Source of the DNA: Lentibacter algarum
GTDB taxonomy: Bacteria > Pseudomonadota > Alphaproteobacteria > Rhodobacterales > Rhodobacteraceae
Direction: 5' to 3'
Length of the DNA stretch: 64,000 nucleotides
NCBI RefSeq assembly: GCF_018860975.1
Contig: NZ_JAHKQI010000003.1
Coordinates: forward strand, 240,523 to 304,522
The translations under genes were made by a program, and so were the position numbers. The notes under the pieces are model-generated. The model ran no database searches. It had not been told where the DNA came from and saw only the letters and a program-made list of their open reading frames with translations. Below are positions 12,124 to 21,701 of this stretch, in pieces; within the stretch, counting starts at the first letter, position 1, and every line of letters begins with the position of its first letter.

Positions 12124-12902
12124 GCCGTCAGCGTGAAAAACAGCCGCCGGAACGGGAACAACACCCGCCCGTTTGTGTCGCGCGGATAGGCCTTTTCCAT
12201 CACCGCCTCATAGCGCGCAATGATCTCGGCCTTCTCGTCAGCATCCAAGGCCTGCAAGAACGGGCGCGCATATGTCGCTTCTGTAAAGCGGCGCACCGGG
12301 TGCGAACCGGCCTCACCTTCAAGCACTTGGTAATACTCGGTTTCCCACAGGCTAAGCTGCCCCATACCTGCCAGAAGCCCATGATACTGCGCAGGCTTCA
12401 ACGCACTCGGCACATCATTTTCATCAAAGCGATCCGCAAACAATTCGTCCATCAGCGAGCGCCAAACACGGTGTGACGGAGCATTGTTCTGATGTGGCAA
12501 CTGCACCGCCAAAGTGCCGCCTTTACCAAGTTGCTTAACGAGTTTGGGCAGCAAAACTTCATGATCTGGTAGCCAGTGCAACGCAGCGTTGGAAAAGATC
12601 AGGCCGAGAGGCGCATCTCCTGACCAGCTAGAGATATCCGCTTCGACCAAGTCACTATAGCATCCGCTACTGCGGGCTGCGTCTAGCATCGCAGGGCTCG
12701 CATCAACGCCGATCAAATCATGCCCGACAAATCGCTCCTTGAGGGCTGGTCCGATGACGCCGTTGCCGCAGCCCAAGTCAACCAGCTTGCCGCCGCCCAC
12801 CGAAGGAACCGATTGTAACAGGTCAAGCGCCGGACGCACTCTGAGCGAGCGGAACTTACTGTATGCGTTTGGGTTCCAGTCGTTTCTGGCTGATTTGCTC
12901 AT
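12120..12902 (-). CDS. tam: Trans-aconitate 2-methyltransferase
   Basis: A 260-residue SAM-dependent methyltransferase resembling Tam, which methylates trans-aconitate formed spontaneously from the TCA-cycle intermediate. The family opening [20 protein letters not shown] is clear, as are the SAM loop [14 protein letters not shown] and the post-motif [18 protein letters not shown]. The start overlaps the ftsH stop by 4 nt (ATGA), so it is the tail gene of the ftsH transcript. It converges with the M23 gene, their stop codons overlapping by 4 nt. Confidence 0.88.
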   Translation of the reverse strand: MSKSARNDWNPNAYSKFRSLRVRPALDLLQSVPSVGGGKLVDLGCGNGVIGPALKERFVGHDLIGVDASPAMLDAARSSGCYSDLVEADISSWSGDAPLGLIFSNAALHWLPDHEVLLPKLVKQLGKGGTLAVQLPHQNNAPSHRVWRSLMDELFADRFDENDVPSALKPAQYHGLLAGMGQLSLWETEYYQVLEGEAGSHPVRRFTEATYARPFLQALDADEKAEIIARYEAVMEKAYPRDTNGRVLFPFRRLFFTLTA

Positions 12903-14827
12903 GCCGAGGGCTCAGGCTCCAAGCCACCGTCTTTGCTGTCTTTACCAGCCTTGCTGCGTGGTTTGGTTTTTGGAATTGCCGTGACAGAAGATGCATCATC
13001 ATCCGAGGTATCCTCGTCATCTTCCTTGTGTGGCGGTTCGCCGTTCATCACACGCTTGATCTCGTCACCGGTCAGGGTTTCGTATTCCAGCAGGCCCTGC
13101 GCGAGGCGTTCAAACTCTTCCTCGTTTTCCGAGATCAGCTTGTAAGCGCGCTCATAGCCTTCGTCGATAAAGCGTTTCACTTCTTCCTCGATCAGCTCTT
13201 TGGTGCTCGCAGAGATCGAGAAACCGCCGGCGCCGCCATTGGGCTGATAGCCCGAAGCCGCCTCTTGGTAATCGATGTTGCCAACCTTGTCGGACATGCC
13301 ATAGCGCATGACCATCGAACGCGCCAAGGCGCTGGCTTGCATGATGTCACCAACAGGGCCCGACGACACACTCTCGGCGCCGTATTTGAATATCTCCGCT
13401 GCCTTGCCAGCCATGGTCATGGCGATACGCTCTTCAGCCTCGTCTTTGAACATTTGCAACTTGTCCATTTCAGGCAGGCTCATCACCATGCCCAAAGCAC
13501 CACCGCGCGGGATGATTGTTGCCTTATAAACCGGATCACATTTCGGCAGCATAATGCCAACAATCGCATGGCCGGCTTCATGATAGGCCGTTTTTTCTTT
13601 CTGGTCTTTGGTCAAAACCATGCTCCGGCGCTCGGCACCCATCATGATCTTGTCTTTGGCAAATTCAAAATCGGTCATCGCCACAAAACGGCGCCCGATG
13701 CGTGCCGCCGTCAAGGCAGCTTCGTTCACAAGGTTCGCCAAGTCAGCACCCGAAAAGCCCGGCGTGCCACGCGCGATAATGCGCAGGTCAACATCAGGGC
13801 CAAGCGGCGTTTTGCGCGCGTGCACAGCCAAAATCTTCTCGCGGCCTTTGATATCTGGGTTTGTCACATCTACCTGACGGTCAAAGCGGCCCGGACGCAG
13901 CAGAGCAGGGTCGAGCACATCTTTACGGTTGGTCGCGGCGATGATGATCACGCCTTCATTGGCTTCAAAACCGTCCATTTCAACAAGCAGCTGGTTGAGC
14001 GTTTGCTCGCGCTCGTCGTTGCCGCCGCCATAGCCTGCGCCACGGTGGCGGCCAACGGCGTCGATTTCGTCAATAAACACAATGCAGGGTGCATTCTTTT
14101 TGGCCTGTTCAAACATGTCGCGCACACGGCTCGCGCCGACGCCGACAAACATCTCAACAAAATCTGAACCAGAGATGGTGAAGAACGGCACACCTGCCTC
14201 GCCCGCAATCGCGCGTGCCAGCAAGGTTTTACCCGTGCCAGGAGGGCCGACAAGCAGCGCCCCTTTGGGGATTTTGCCGCCAAGACGCGAGAACTTCTGC
14301 GGATTGCGCAGAAACTCGACAATCTCTTCCAGCTCTTCCTTGGCCTCATCAATTCCGGCGACATCGTCAAACGTGACACGGCCCGATTGCTCTGTCAGCA
14401 TCTTGGCTTTTGACTTGCCAAAGCCCATCGCTCCACCTTTGCCGCCGCCTTGCATGCGGTTCATGAAGTAAATCCAGACACCAATCAGCAACACAAACGG
14501 GAAGAGCGTCAGCAAGAATGCTTGAAACCCGGATTGCTCCTGAGGCCGCGCAGTTACAGCAATGTCGTTTGCGATCAGAAGGTCGGTCACTTCCGCGTCA
14601 GACGGTTTGATAGCAACATGGGTTTGGCCGTCGGTGGTGACATAACGCACTTGCTCACCATCAAGCGTCACTTCCTGAACAGATTTGCCTTCAACAGCTT
14701 CAACAAACTCCGAGTAGCTCCGCGCCGAGCTTTGCCCAGAAGAGTTGGCATCTGAGAATAGGCTGAAGAGCATAAGGACCAAGACCACAATGATGGCCCA
14801 AAATGCGAGGTTTCTGGCGTTGCCCAA
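12899..14827 (-). CDS. ftsH: ATP-dependent zinc metalloprotease FtsH
   Basis: Membrane-anchored AAA+ protease that degrades misfolded membrane proteins and short-lived regulators. The 642-residue product has two N-terminal membrane helices (starting [16 protein letters not shown] and [18 protein letters not shown]) flanking a periplasmic domain. These are followed by the Walker [12 protein letters not shown], the second region of homology ([20 protein letters not shown]) and the zinc site HEAGH. A longer frame begins at 14869. The TTG at 14827 is preferred because AGGAG lies 7 nt upstream and the protein then starts GNARNLAFW as in relatives. tilS lies 128 bp upstream on the same strand. Confidence 0.96.
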   Translation of the reverse strand: MGNARNLAFWAIIVVLVLMLFSLFSDANSSGQSSARSYSEFVEAVEGKSVQEVTLDGEQVRYVTTDGQTHVAIKPSDAEVTDLLIANDIAVTARPQEQSGFQAFLLTLFPFVLLIGVWIYFMNRMQGGGKGGAMGFGKSKAKMLTEQSGRVTFDDVAGIDEAKEELEEIVEFLRNPQKFSRLGGKIPKGALLVGPPGTGKTLLARAIAGEAGVPFFTISGSDFVEMFVGVGASRVRDMFEQAKKNAPCIVFIDEIDAVGRHRGAGYGGGNDEREQTLNQLLVEMDGFEANEGVIIIAATNRKDVLDPALLRPGRFDRQVDVTNPDIKGREKILAVHARKTPLGPDVDLRIIARGTPGFSGADLANLVNEAALTAARIGRRFVAMTDFEFAKDKIMMGAERRSMVLTKDQKEKTAYHEAGHAIVGIMLPKCDPVYKATIIPRGGALGMVMSLPEMDKLQMFKDEAEERIAMTMAGKAAEIFKYGAESVSSGPVGDIMQASALARSMVMRYGMSDKVGNIDYQEAASGYQPNGGAGGFSISASTKELIEEEVKRFIDEGYERAYKLISENEEEFERLAQGLLEYETLTGDEIKRVMNGEPPHKEDDEDTSDDDASSVTAIPKTKPRSKAGKDSKDGGLEPEPSA

Positions 14828-14884
14828 GGGAGCTCTCCTAAAAAACAGTTGTTCCTGCGCAGATAGCACGCAGTCTTGCAGGTT

Positions 14885-14912
14885 AAAATAGACATCAACA
14901 CGATATCTTCAA
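14885..14912 (-). promoter_or_regulatory. Possible heat-shock-type promoter of ftsH
   Basis: Minus-strand TTGAAG (14912-14907), 16 nt, then TATTTT (14890-14885), about 60 nt before the ftsH start. It resembles both a sigma-70 promoter and the alphaproteobacterial sigma-32 pattern (CTTGAC with CYTATNT). ftsH is a sigma-32 target in many bacteria. Based on the match alone. Confidence 0.35.
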
Positions 14913-14955
14913 CGCGCTTAACACAAAAACCCTGCGAATATTTGAAGCAGGCGCG

Positions 14956-16164
14956 TTATCGGCGTAAAAATGCAGGCGGGGCAATGATCTCGGTGCGCCA
15001 TCCACTGCCGAAATTCGCAAAAGGTGCGGCGACAAGATCGCTTCCGCGCCAGAGAGCCGGTGATGCCAGAAGCGAGCTTCGCGGAAGTCCGGTCGCCCGC
15101 CAGTCATCGCAAGCGGCAAGCCCGGCACTTCCAAGGGCACCGAGCGTGAGCTCTTTGGAGTGCTCACCGTGGAACTTAAAACGCCCGTCCCACAGCCCAT
15201 GGCTCGGGACGCGTTGGTCAGAAACAGCAGAAAGTTCGCGCGTAATGCGCAACTTGTCAGCTGTCCTCGTCAGCAAACAGCCGTTCAATGTTGCGGCTTT
15301 GGCTTCGCTCAAAGCGGTCACCGTAGCTTGGCGCCGCGGCGGATATTGCGTTTGTCCGACCCATGCAAGCACTTGGCTAAGCAACTGTTGGCAGGTTTCT
15401 TCAGGAGCGGCGCTTAGGTCCTTTGTGTTAAAAACCACGTCGGGCCCGTCAAGTTTTGCGGCCTTTCTACCGATGTCATCGCACAAAAAGTCCAAAGCCG
15501 CGCGCGCTCCACTCAGCCGCTCGGCTGTGTCAGCAAGCGTTTGTCGGCTGATGCCAAGCCCTTCGAGCACATCAAGTGCCGCGCGGGTTTTGACACGCCC
15601 GAACCGTGTGTCGCTGTTTGATTTGTCCTCGCACCATTGAACACCGCGAGCCTCAAGATAATGGCGTAGTTCAGAGCGCGCAGTGCCGAGTAACGGCCGC
15701 CGCCAACTCATATCATGCGCGCTCCAACGGCTCTTCATCCGCGCAAGTCCTGCGACGCCCGAGCCACGTTCCAGGCGCATAAGAAATGTCTCCGCGACAT
15801 CGTCACGCGTGTGCCCTAGGGCAACGGCACTTAGCCCTTTGGCGTGCGCCCAACCAGCAAGTGCTTGGTAACGTCCGGCCCGGGCATGGGCTTGCAGGTT
15901 CCCTTCACCGCTCCAGCGCCAATCCAGAATGCTATGCTCAAGTCCGAGTGCTTTGCAATGCGCCGCAACCACGGCGCACTCTTGAGCGGCTTCTTCCCGC
16001 AAGCCGTGATCAACGGTCGCCACATACAATTGGACACCGGCACCTGTGGCCCAGCCCTGCGCCAGAAAAAGCAATGCAAGCGAGTCGCTACCGCCTGAAA
16101 CGGCAAGGCCAAGCGGGCCTGCTTCGCCTGTCATTTCGCTGTCAAATAGCTGCTCTAGCGTCAC
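14956..16164 (-). CDS. tilS: tRNA(Ile)-lysidine synthase
   Basis: Converts C34 of the CAU-anticodon tRNA-Ile to lysidine so that it reads AUA. The 402-residue product has the PP-loop SGGSDSLALLFL near residue 24 and then VDHGLREEAAQE, LGHTRDDVAETFLMRL and WRRPLL, all TilS signatures. The C-terminal region is shorter and less conserved than in E. coli, as usual in alphaproteobacteria. Its start overlaps the cpoB stop by 4 nt, placing an essential tRNA-modification gene at the end of the tol operon. Confidence 0.95.
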   Translation of the reverse strand: MTLEQLFDSEMTGEAGPLGLAVSGGSDSLALLFLAQGWATGAGVQLYVATVDHGLREEAAQECAVVAAHCKALGLEHSILDWRWSGEGNLQAHARAGRYQALAGWAHAKGLSAVALGHTRDDVAETFLMRLERGSGVAGLARMKSRWSAHDMSWRRPLLGTARSELRHYLEARGVQWCEDKSNSDTRFGRVKTRAALDVLEGLGISRQTLADTAERLSGARAALDFLCDDIGRKAAKLDGPDVVFNTKDLSAAPEETCQQLLSQVLAWVGQTQYPPRRQATVTALSEAKAATLNGCLLTRTADKLRITRELSAVSDQRVPSHGLWDGRFKFHGEHSKELTLGALGSAGLAACDDWRATGLPRSSLLASPALWRGSDLVAAPFANFGSGWRTEIIAPPAFLRR

Positions 16165-16994
16165 TGGCAGCCGAGACGGCTATGCTCGGCAACGGCCTTT
16201 TGCGCAGGCTCGCCACCCGGAAACCGCAGGCTCACTTCCGAGAGCGTCACGCAAGCTTCGCTGGTCTGCCCGATCCGACCCAAGCCTCGCCCCAACCGAA
16301 ACAGGGCTTCCGGTGCGTCGGCCCCTGTAGGGTTCTGGCTGAAGGCGGCAAGGTAGGCACGCGCGGCACCTTTCAAGTCCTCCTGCCCTTCAAGGGCAGC
16401 ACCATAGGCCAGCTGGGCTTTGCCACCCAGTGGTGACCCCGGGTAGGTCTCGTTAAAGGTTTGGAACTTGGCAGCGGCAGTTTCAAACTCGCCCGCTTCA
16501 AGCGCTGCCCGTGCGGCTGCAAAGTCGGACTCTTCTCCGATTGCCAATTGCGGCGCATCTTCTGTTGGCGTTTCGGTTGGCGTCACGACAACGGTCTGCT
16601 CGCTGGCGGTCTCAGCCCCCGTGTCACCTCCCAATGTTGTGGTTTCGCCCAGTGTGCTCACATCGCCGCCTTCAAGCTCTACAAGCCTGAACTCCAGATC
16701 GCCGATGCGGTTCGTGCCGTCTTTCACAACCTTCTCTATGCGAAACTGCAAGCTTTCCGACTGTGCCGTGATCCGGCGCAACTCCGCCTCGATCGCATCA
16801 ACGCGCTCGAGCATCGAGCCGCCGCCAGTTGCCGTTCCAGCTGTGCCGGTCGTCGACAGTTCACGCTTGAGCTTTTGCACCTCGACATGAAGCACCGTTA
16901 GCTCTTGGCGTATGTCGGCAAGCGTTTCGCTGTCCTGGGCGCGCAAAACTGTCGCGCTCAAGATGATCAAGATGGTCGTGAATAAAGCGCGCAT
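16161..16994 (-). CDS. cpoB: Tol-Pal system protein CpoB/YbgF
   Basis: Periplasmic coordinator of outer-membrane constriction and peptidoglycan synthesis. The 277-residue product has a signal peptide (MRALFTTILIILSATVLRAQ), a heptad-rich coiled coil (about residues 23-115), a Thr/Gly/Glu-rich linker and a C-terminal block of TPR repeats starting DFAAARAALEAGEFETAAAK. This is the usual architecture. It starts 13 nt after pal. Confidence 0.93.
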   Translation of the reverse strand: MRALFTTILIILSATVLRAQDSETLADIRQELTVLHVEVQKLKRELSTTGTAGTATGGGSMLERVDAIEAELRRITAQSESLQFRIEKVVKDGTNRIGDLEFRLVELEGGDVSTLGETTTLGGDTGAETASEQTVVVTPTETPTEDAPQLAIGEESDFAAARAALEAGEFETAAAKFQTFNETYPGSPLGGKAQLAYGAALEGQEDLKGAARAYLAAFSQNPTGADAPEALFRLGRGLGRIGQTSEACVTLSEVSLRFPGGEPAQKAVAEHSRLGCQ

Positions 16995-17007
16995 GAGCAG
17001 GCCTCCG

Positions 17008-17523
17008 TTAGCTGCTAAGACCAGTTGAAAGGATGGTCACAGCGCGGCGGTTCTTGGCGTAACAGGATTCTTCGCTGCAAATCGCAAGCGGGCGTTCTTT
17101 GCCATAGCTGCGAGTTTTGAGCCGTGAGGCCGGCAGGCCTTTTGAAAGCAGGTATTCCCGCACCGAGTTGGCCCGACGTGCGCCGAGCGCAAGGTTGTAA
17201 TCGCGCGTGCCCTGTTCGTCGGCGTGGCCTTCGATCACCACATCAAAGCTGGCGTTGGTGGTTAGCCATGCGGCCTGCCCGTCAAGCACCCGCTTGGCAT
17301 CGTCGTTCAATGTTGACTGATCGATCAGAAACAACACCCGATCGCCGATTGTCTGCTGAAAATACAAAGGTGATTTCGGGTCTTGCGCCGAGCCCGGGGT
17401 GACGGATGTCGCCGGAGCAGTCGAGGCATTTGCGCCCGCCTCATTGTCAAAGCGGTCAGGTGTCGTGCAAGCCGTAAGCAGCGCTAGGGCCGGTACGACG
17501 ATGGTGATAAGTTTGAGTTTCAT
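17008..17523 (-). CDS. pal: Peptidoglycan-associated lipoprotein Pal
   Basis: Outer-membrane lipoprotein anchoring the envelope to peptidoglycan. The start at 17523 gives MKLKLITIVVPALALLTAC with lipobox L-L-T-A-C, whereas the longer frame from 17631 buries this signal. The OmpA-like domain carries the meso-DAP-binding signature VVIEGHADEQGTRDYNLALG and RRANSVREYLLSKG. The product is 171 residues. An 86-nt gap separates it from tolB. Confidence 0.96.
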   Translation of the reverse strand: MKLKLITIVVPALALLTACTTPDRFDNEAGANASTAPATSVTPGSAQDPKSPLYFQQTIGDRVLFLIDQSTLNDDAKRVLDGQAAWLTTNASFDVVIEGHADEQGTRDYNLALGARRANSVREYLLSKGLPASRLKTRSYGKERPLAICSEESCYAKNRRAVTILSTGLSS

Positions 17524-17609
17524 GCTCTTTGCCTTTTGTGTTTTGCCCCTGCTTAACACAAGCGGTGCATTTTGTGAATCCTGTAAGATTACTGCAAGCA
17601 ATCGCTCGC

Positions 17610-18932
17610 TTAGTTTTGTAATGGTGACCAAGACGGATCAGATGCCCCGCCCTCGGTTTTCACTCTTTTGAGGTTCCGTCCGCTTATATCAACCGAGTAA
17701 AGGCTCGATTGTCCGCTCGCGCCTTGGGTTTCGCGGGTAAACATAATGACACGCCCGTTGGGCGACCACGTCGGCCCCTCTTCAAGGAAGGAGGCTGTCA
17801 GCAGTTTCTCACCCGAACCATCTGTGCGCATGACGCCGATATGAAAACGCCCTTTTGATTGCTTGGTAAACGCCACCATGTCGCCACGTGGCGACCAAAC
17901 CGGTGTTCCGTAACTCCCCGAACCCGAGCTGATGCGCTGCGGCTCGCCGCCACCCGCAGACATGACGTAAAGCTGCGGGCTGCCGCTTCTGTCGCTTTCA
18001 AACACGATCCGGCTGCCATCCGGTGAGAAACTCGGAGATGTCTCGATCGAAGGTGCAGAGGTCAACCGCTGCTCACTTCCCGAGTTGATATCCATCAGGA
18101 AAATATCAGTGTTGCCGCCGCTTTCTTGTGAATAAACAACTTTTTGCCCGTCCGGCGAAAACCGCGGTGCAAAGCTGGTGGTGTTGTCGCGGCTTTGCAG
18201 CACACGGCGGCCCACGCTGGCAACATCAAGCACATAAATCCGCGGAAAGCCCGTTTCATAAGAGGTATACAGCACCCGATCACCTGTCGGCGAGAAGCGA
18301 GGCGCCAGAACAATCGCGCTGCTGTCAGTCAAAAACTGCACATTGGCCCCGTCATAATCCATGATCGCGAGGCGCTTTTTGCGGGCGTTCTTTGGCCCCT
18401 GCTCGCTGACAAAGACCACGCGGCTGTCAAAGTAGCCGCCTTCGCCTGTGATGCGGCTGTAAACCGTGTCAGCAACCTTATGGGCCATGCGTCGCCATCC
18501 AGCGCGCGTGCCGGCAAGTTGCAATCCTTCGCCAAGCTCTTGCCCGGCAAACACGTCGTAAACGCGGAATTTCACCGTGACTTTCTCGCCCTGCACCGAA
18601 ACCGCACCAGTGATCAAAGCCTGCGCGTTGATGGCCTTCCAGTCCGCATATTGCACCGGTGCCGAAAAGCTCGAAACCGTGCTGATAAACGCTGCCTTGT
18701 CGATTTCGCGGAACAGCCCCGTGCCAGCCAGATCAGCTGCGACCACAGAGGCAATGTCAGCAGCAAGTTGCCCCGATCCGCCGCCCTCGGGCACGAAGGC
18801 AGGCGCCGCAAATGGCATCGGCTCGATCACACCGTCTGTGATCTCGATGCGCAACGGCTCTTGCGCCTGCACGACTGCTGGCAACACGCCCATAACTGTA
18901 AAAACTAGTATTGCCCAAATTCTCATGGTCAT
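17610..18932 (-). CDS. tolB: Tol-Pal system beta-propeller protein TolB
   Basis: Periplasmic partner of Pal and TolA, 440 residues. A cleavable signal peptide (ending VVQAQE) precedes an alpha/beta N-terminal domain, then a six-bladed beta-propeller whose repeats are visible as recurring FSPDGxxVxYxSxxxGxxxIY/FL modules (for example [36 protein letters not shown]). The start has GAGG 6 nt upstream and lies 3 nt after the tolA stop. Confidence 0.97.
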   Translation of the reverse strand: MTMRIWAILVFTVMGVLPAVVQAQEPLRIEITDGVIEPMPFAAPAFVPEGGGSGQLAADIASVVAADLAGTGLFREIDKAAFISTVSSFSAPVQYADWKAINAQALITGAVSVQGEKVTVKFRVYDVFAGQELGEGLQLAGTRAGWRRMAHKVADTVYSRITGEGGYFDSRVVFVSEQGPKNARKKRLAIMDYDGANVQFLTDSSAIVLAPRFSPTGDRVLYTSYETGFPRIYVLDVASVGRRVLQSRDNTTSFAPRFSPDGQKVVYSQESGGNTDIFLMDINSGSEQRLTSAPSIETSPSFSPDGSRIVFESDRSGSPQLYVMSAGGGEPQRISSGSGSYGTPVWSPRGDMVAFTKQSKGRFHIGVMRTDGSGEKLLTASFLEEGPTWSPNGRVIMFTRETQGASGQSSLYSVDISGRNLKRVKTEGGASDPSWSPLQN

Positions 18933-18935
18933 ACC

Positions 18936-20021
18936 TTACCTCATACTCTCGGGGTTGAACTTCATTTCAATCGAACGCCATTGCTCGAACTTCTCATCCG
19001 GCAGGTCATACCCGCTGGCGCCACATCGGATGATCGCCCGGCGCGCGGCACTATAGGCTTTGTTGGCGGCCGCATCCGAGCCGCCGGAACTGCTGAGCAG
19101 TTTGATCGAAGGAACCACAGGCTTTCCGTCTCGTGTCATATCCATAGCAACGATGATGGTAACGGCCATCGCTTCAGAAGAAAGAGCGCCGAGGTTCCAA
19201 CAGCGGGAAACCGCCAGTTTCAGCCCTTCGCGCTCGCCGCCTGTCAACGGTGGGCCCGAGGGGGCAGCTGGTGTCGGCTCTTCAGAGCTTTCGCCCAAAG
19301 CTTCGGCAAGAGCGCCAGCGACAGCATCTTCAGTGCTTGGCGTTTCAGCGGGCTCTGTGGCTGCAGCACGCCTTGGCCGCGTTTTCGGGCGCACAGATGT
19401 CGCCGGAGCAGCAAAGCTGTCATCTTTGGCTTCGGGGTCAATCTCGGTAGTCGCCTCTTCAGGCTGTGCTGCGTCGGTCGGCTCGGCAGGTGTTTCACTC
19501 GGCGCATCTTCTACACGGTCAACTTCAGGCGTGTCCGCAGGCTGCACATCTGGTTCCGCAGGTGTGGCGACAGGCTCCGGAGCGATACGCTCAACAGGCT
19601 TAATGCGTGGGCGCACTGATCGCTCAGGCACCAGAAGTGCGAGGTTTTCACTCGGCGGCACGATCTCGGAAGGAGCTGGCTCAACTTCCGTTGGCGCAGG
19701 CTCCGAAGTATCAATCTGCGGTGCGTCATCAGGTTCAGGTTGCGGTACATCAGGCACTTCTGCCGTGGGTGTTGTGTCTTCGGCGGGTGTGGTTGTCTCG
19801 GCAGGTGTTTCCGTCGGAGTTTGCGGTGTTTCAACATCCGTCTCGACACTGGGTGCCGCGGTAGAGGCTGCATTCATCGCGGCCTCGTATGCCTCAGTGC
19901 TGACAACAGACACCGAAGTTACATCAAAAGGCAGCGGCTCTGAGTTCCACCTGCCGCCAAGCAACAGAATACAAATCAGGCCCGCGTGGCCTGCAAGTGA
20001 TATGTATTGACCGGTGTTCAC
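18936..20021 (-). CDS. tolA: TolA-like envelope protein with Pro/Glu-rich domain
   Basis: Inner-membrane protein of the Tol-Pal energy-transfer system. One N-terminal membrane helix (residues about 8-22) is followed by about 220 residues rich in Pro, Glu, Thr and Ala (ETPAETTTPAEDTTP-like stretches) instead of the Lys/Ala coiled coil of E. coli TolA. A C-terminal TonB/TolA-type domain (GLKLAVSRCWNLGALSSEA, later TRDGKPV) is conserved. Sequence identity to gammaproteobacterial TolA must be low; the call rests on position between tolR and tolB and on the C-terminal domain. Confidence 0.88.
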   Translation of the reverse strand: MNTGQYISLAGHAGLICILLLGGRWNSEPLPFDVTSVSVVSTEAYEAAMNAASTAAPSVETDVETPQTPTETPAETTTPAEDTTPTAEVPDVPQPEPDDAPQIDTSEPAPTEVEPAPSEIVPPSENLALLVPERSVRPRIKPVERIAPEPVATPAEPDVQPADTPEVDRVEDAPSETPAEPTDAAQPEEATTEIDPEAKDDSFAAPATSVRPKTRPRRAAATEPAETPSTEDAVAGALAEALGESSEEPTPAAPSGPPLTGGEREGLKLAVSRCWNLGALSSEAMAVTIIVAMDMTRDGKPVVPSIKLLSSSGGSDAAANKAYSAARRAIIRCGASGYDLPDEKFEQWRSIEMKFNPESMR

Positions 20022-20033
20022 CGCCGCGCCCTG

Positions 20034-20507
20034 TTAGTTCTCGCCGTCAAGGCTTGGGCCGCCGGATTCTGTCACCAGCCCGATGTTTGAAAACCCTGCG
20101 CGGTTGAGCGCACCCATGACTTGCACGACTTCGGCATAGGGCACCGCCCCGTCAGCCCGCAGAAAAATGCGATCATCCGCCCGCTCGGCCGCGATTGCCC
20201 GCAACTTGCCGATCAGGTCATCACGCGCAACTTCGCTCTCCTGCACCATAACGATGCCTTCGGCCGTGACTGTCACCGTCAGCGGCTCTTCAGCCTCGGC
20301 AGGTAACGCATTGGCCGCAGTCTTGGGCAACTCGACAGGCACGCCAACAGTCAGCAAAGGCGCCGCCACCATAAAGATGATCAGGAGCACCAACATCACG
20401 TCGACAAAAGGTGTGACGTTGATCTCGGCCATAGGCCGTGAACGCCCGCGAGCGCGGCGACGACGGCTGCCAGAGCCGGTGTCTTTTTGAACAACTCCAG
20501 CTCCCAT
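20034..20507 (-). CDS. tolR: TolR (ExbD/TolR family)
   Basis: Proton-motive-force transducer, 157 residues. A basic N-terminus (SGSRRRRARGRSRPMAEINV) precedes the single membrane helix TPFVDVMLVLLIIFMVAAP. This carries the conserved Asp in F-V-D-V that is protonated during energy transduction. A periplasmic domain follows. It starts one nucleotide after tolQ ends. Confidence 0.96.
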   Translation of the reverse strand: MGAGVVQKDTGSGSRRRRARGRSRPMAEINVTPFVDVMLVLLIIFMVAAPLLTVGVPVELPKTAANALPAEAEEPLTVTVTAEGIVMVQESEVARDDLIGKLRAIAAERADDRIFLRADGAVPYAEVVQVMGALNRAGFSNIGLVTESGGPSLDGEN

Positions 20508-20508
20508 A

Positions 20509-21204
20509 TCAACTGTCCAGCTGGCGGCTCAGGATCGTCGAAAATTCGTCAGCAAAGGCTTCGTAGCCTGCCACGATCCGGTCGCTATCAGCGCTGAGTT
20601 TGTTGTAAAAGATAACCGCGGGAATCGCCGCCAAAAGGCCAAGCCCCGTTGCCAGCAAAGCTTCGGCAATGCCCGGAGCAACAACCGCGAGGTTGGTGTT
20701 TTGCTGCTCTGCGATCTCGATGAAAGCATTCATGATGCCGATCACGGTTCCAAACAGCCCGATAAACGGCGCGGTTGAACCAACAGTCGCGAGCACTTGC
20801 AAACCTCTTTGCAGCCCCTCAGCCTCTTTAGCGATAGCGACATCCATCGTTCGATCAATCCGCGAATGCGCGCCTGCAATAAGTCCGCCATCTTGCCGGT
20901 GCGAGCGTCGCCATTCTGTCATACCGCTGGCAAATATCCGTTGGCTTTGGCCGCTTGGGTCAGGCCCGATCTGGTCATAAAGCGCATCAAGCGGCTCACC
21001 TGACCAGAACGCGTGATCAAAAGTCTCAGCTTCAGACTGCGCCTTGCGGTAATTGATGATTTTCTGAATGATAATCGACCACGACCAGCCGGAGGCCACG
21101 ATCAACATGATCATTACGATTTTTACGGTAAGGGTTGCGCGTGCAAAAAGTGCCCACAAGGAGAAATCAATCTCCTGCGCAATCGCCAGAGTCTCTGCTT
21201 CCAT
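20509..21204 (-). CDS. tolQ: TolQ (MotA/TolQ/ExbB proton channel)
   Basis: Three-helix channel subunit, 231 residues, that works with TolR to energise TolA. It has a first helix (VKIVMIMLIVASGWSWSIII), the signature LATVGSTAPFIGLFGTVIGI and a third helix with ALLATGLGLLAAIPAVIFYN. The start at 21204 (MEAETLAIAQEIDFS) is preferred over the longer frame from 21249, which adds a basic non-conserved tail. A 96-nt gap after ybgC could hold a promoter. Confidence 0.95.
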   Translation of the reverse strand: MEAETLAIAQEIDFSLWALFARATLTVKIVMIMLIVASGWSWSIIIQKIINYRKAQSEAETFDHAFWSGEPLDALYDQIGPDPSGQSQRIFASGMTEWRRSHRQDGGLIAGAHSRIDRTMDVAIAKEAEGLQRGLQVLATVGSTAPFIGLFGTVIGIMNAFIEIAEQQNTNLAVVAPGIAEALLATGLGLLAAIPAVIFYNKLSADSDRIVAGYEAFADEFSTILSRQLDS

Positions 21205-21300
21205 TATGCCTGCTCTCAAGTTACGGCTTTTCGCCATTATTGAGAGCAAATTAGCCTATTCCTTTACAGAAAGCTATCCCAAGTCGCAGTTAAGCCTGTT

Positions 21301-21690
21301 TCAATGCACCATCTGGCGAATATTCGCCGGAAGTCGCGTGGGTTGGCCATCGAGACTCATGCAAACAACGGTGACAAGCGCATGAAACAACACGTCTTCA
21401 CCGCGCTTAACCCATTGCTCCATAACCATTCTTACACCGGTTACCGATTTTACAGCAGTCTGCACCAGCAATTCATCGTCGAGCTTTCCTGATCCGAGAT
21501 AATCCGCCTCAACGCGGCGCACGGCAAAAACAATGCCATCACGGTCCTTCATCACATTCTGGTCAAGTCCGATCTCGCGCACCCACTCCGAGCGCCCGCG
21601 TTCGATGTAGCGCAGATAGTTGGCGTAATAGACGATGCCCGCCATGTCAGTGTCTTCATAGTAAACACGCACCGGGAGTTCGTAGATCAT
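21301..21690 (-). CDS. ybgC: Acyl-CoA thioesterase YbgC
   Basis: Hotdog-fold thioesterase linked to the Tol-Pal cluster in most proteobacteria, 129 residues. The active-site segment YYEDTDMAGIVYYANYLRYIERGRSEW, with its catalytic Asp, is intact. It starts 11 nt after the upstream hypothetical gene and precedes tolQ. Confidence 0.94.
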   Translation of the reverse strand: MIYELPVRVYYEDTDMAGIVYYANYLRYIERGRSEWVREIGLDQNVMKDRDGIVFAVRRVEADYLGSGKLDDELLVQTAVKSVTGVRMVMEQWVKRGEDVLFHALVTVVCMSLDGQPTRLPANIRQMVH

Positions 21691-21701
21691 CAGCTTGGCC
21701 T

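Noticed and set aside
12863..14167. 434-codon plus-strand open frame opposite ftsH
   Set aside because: Its antisense strand is a complete, highly conserved ftsH; the predicted protein resembles nothing and has shadow-frame composition.
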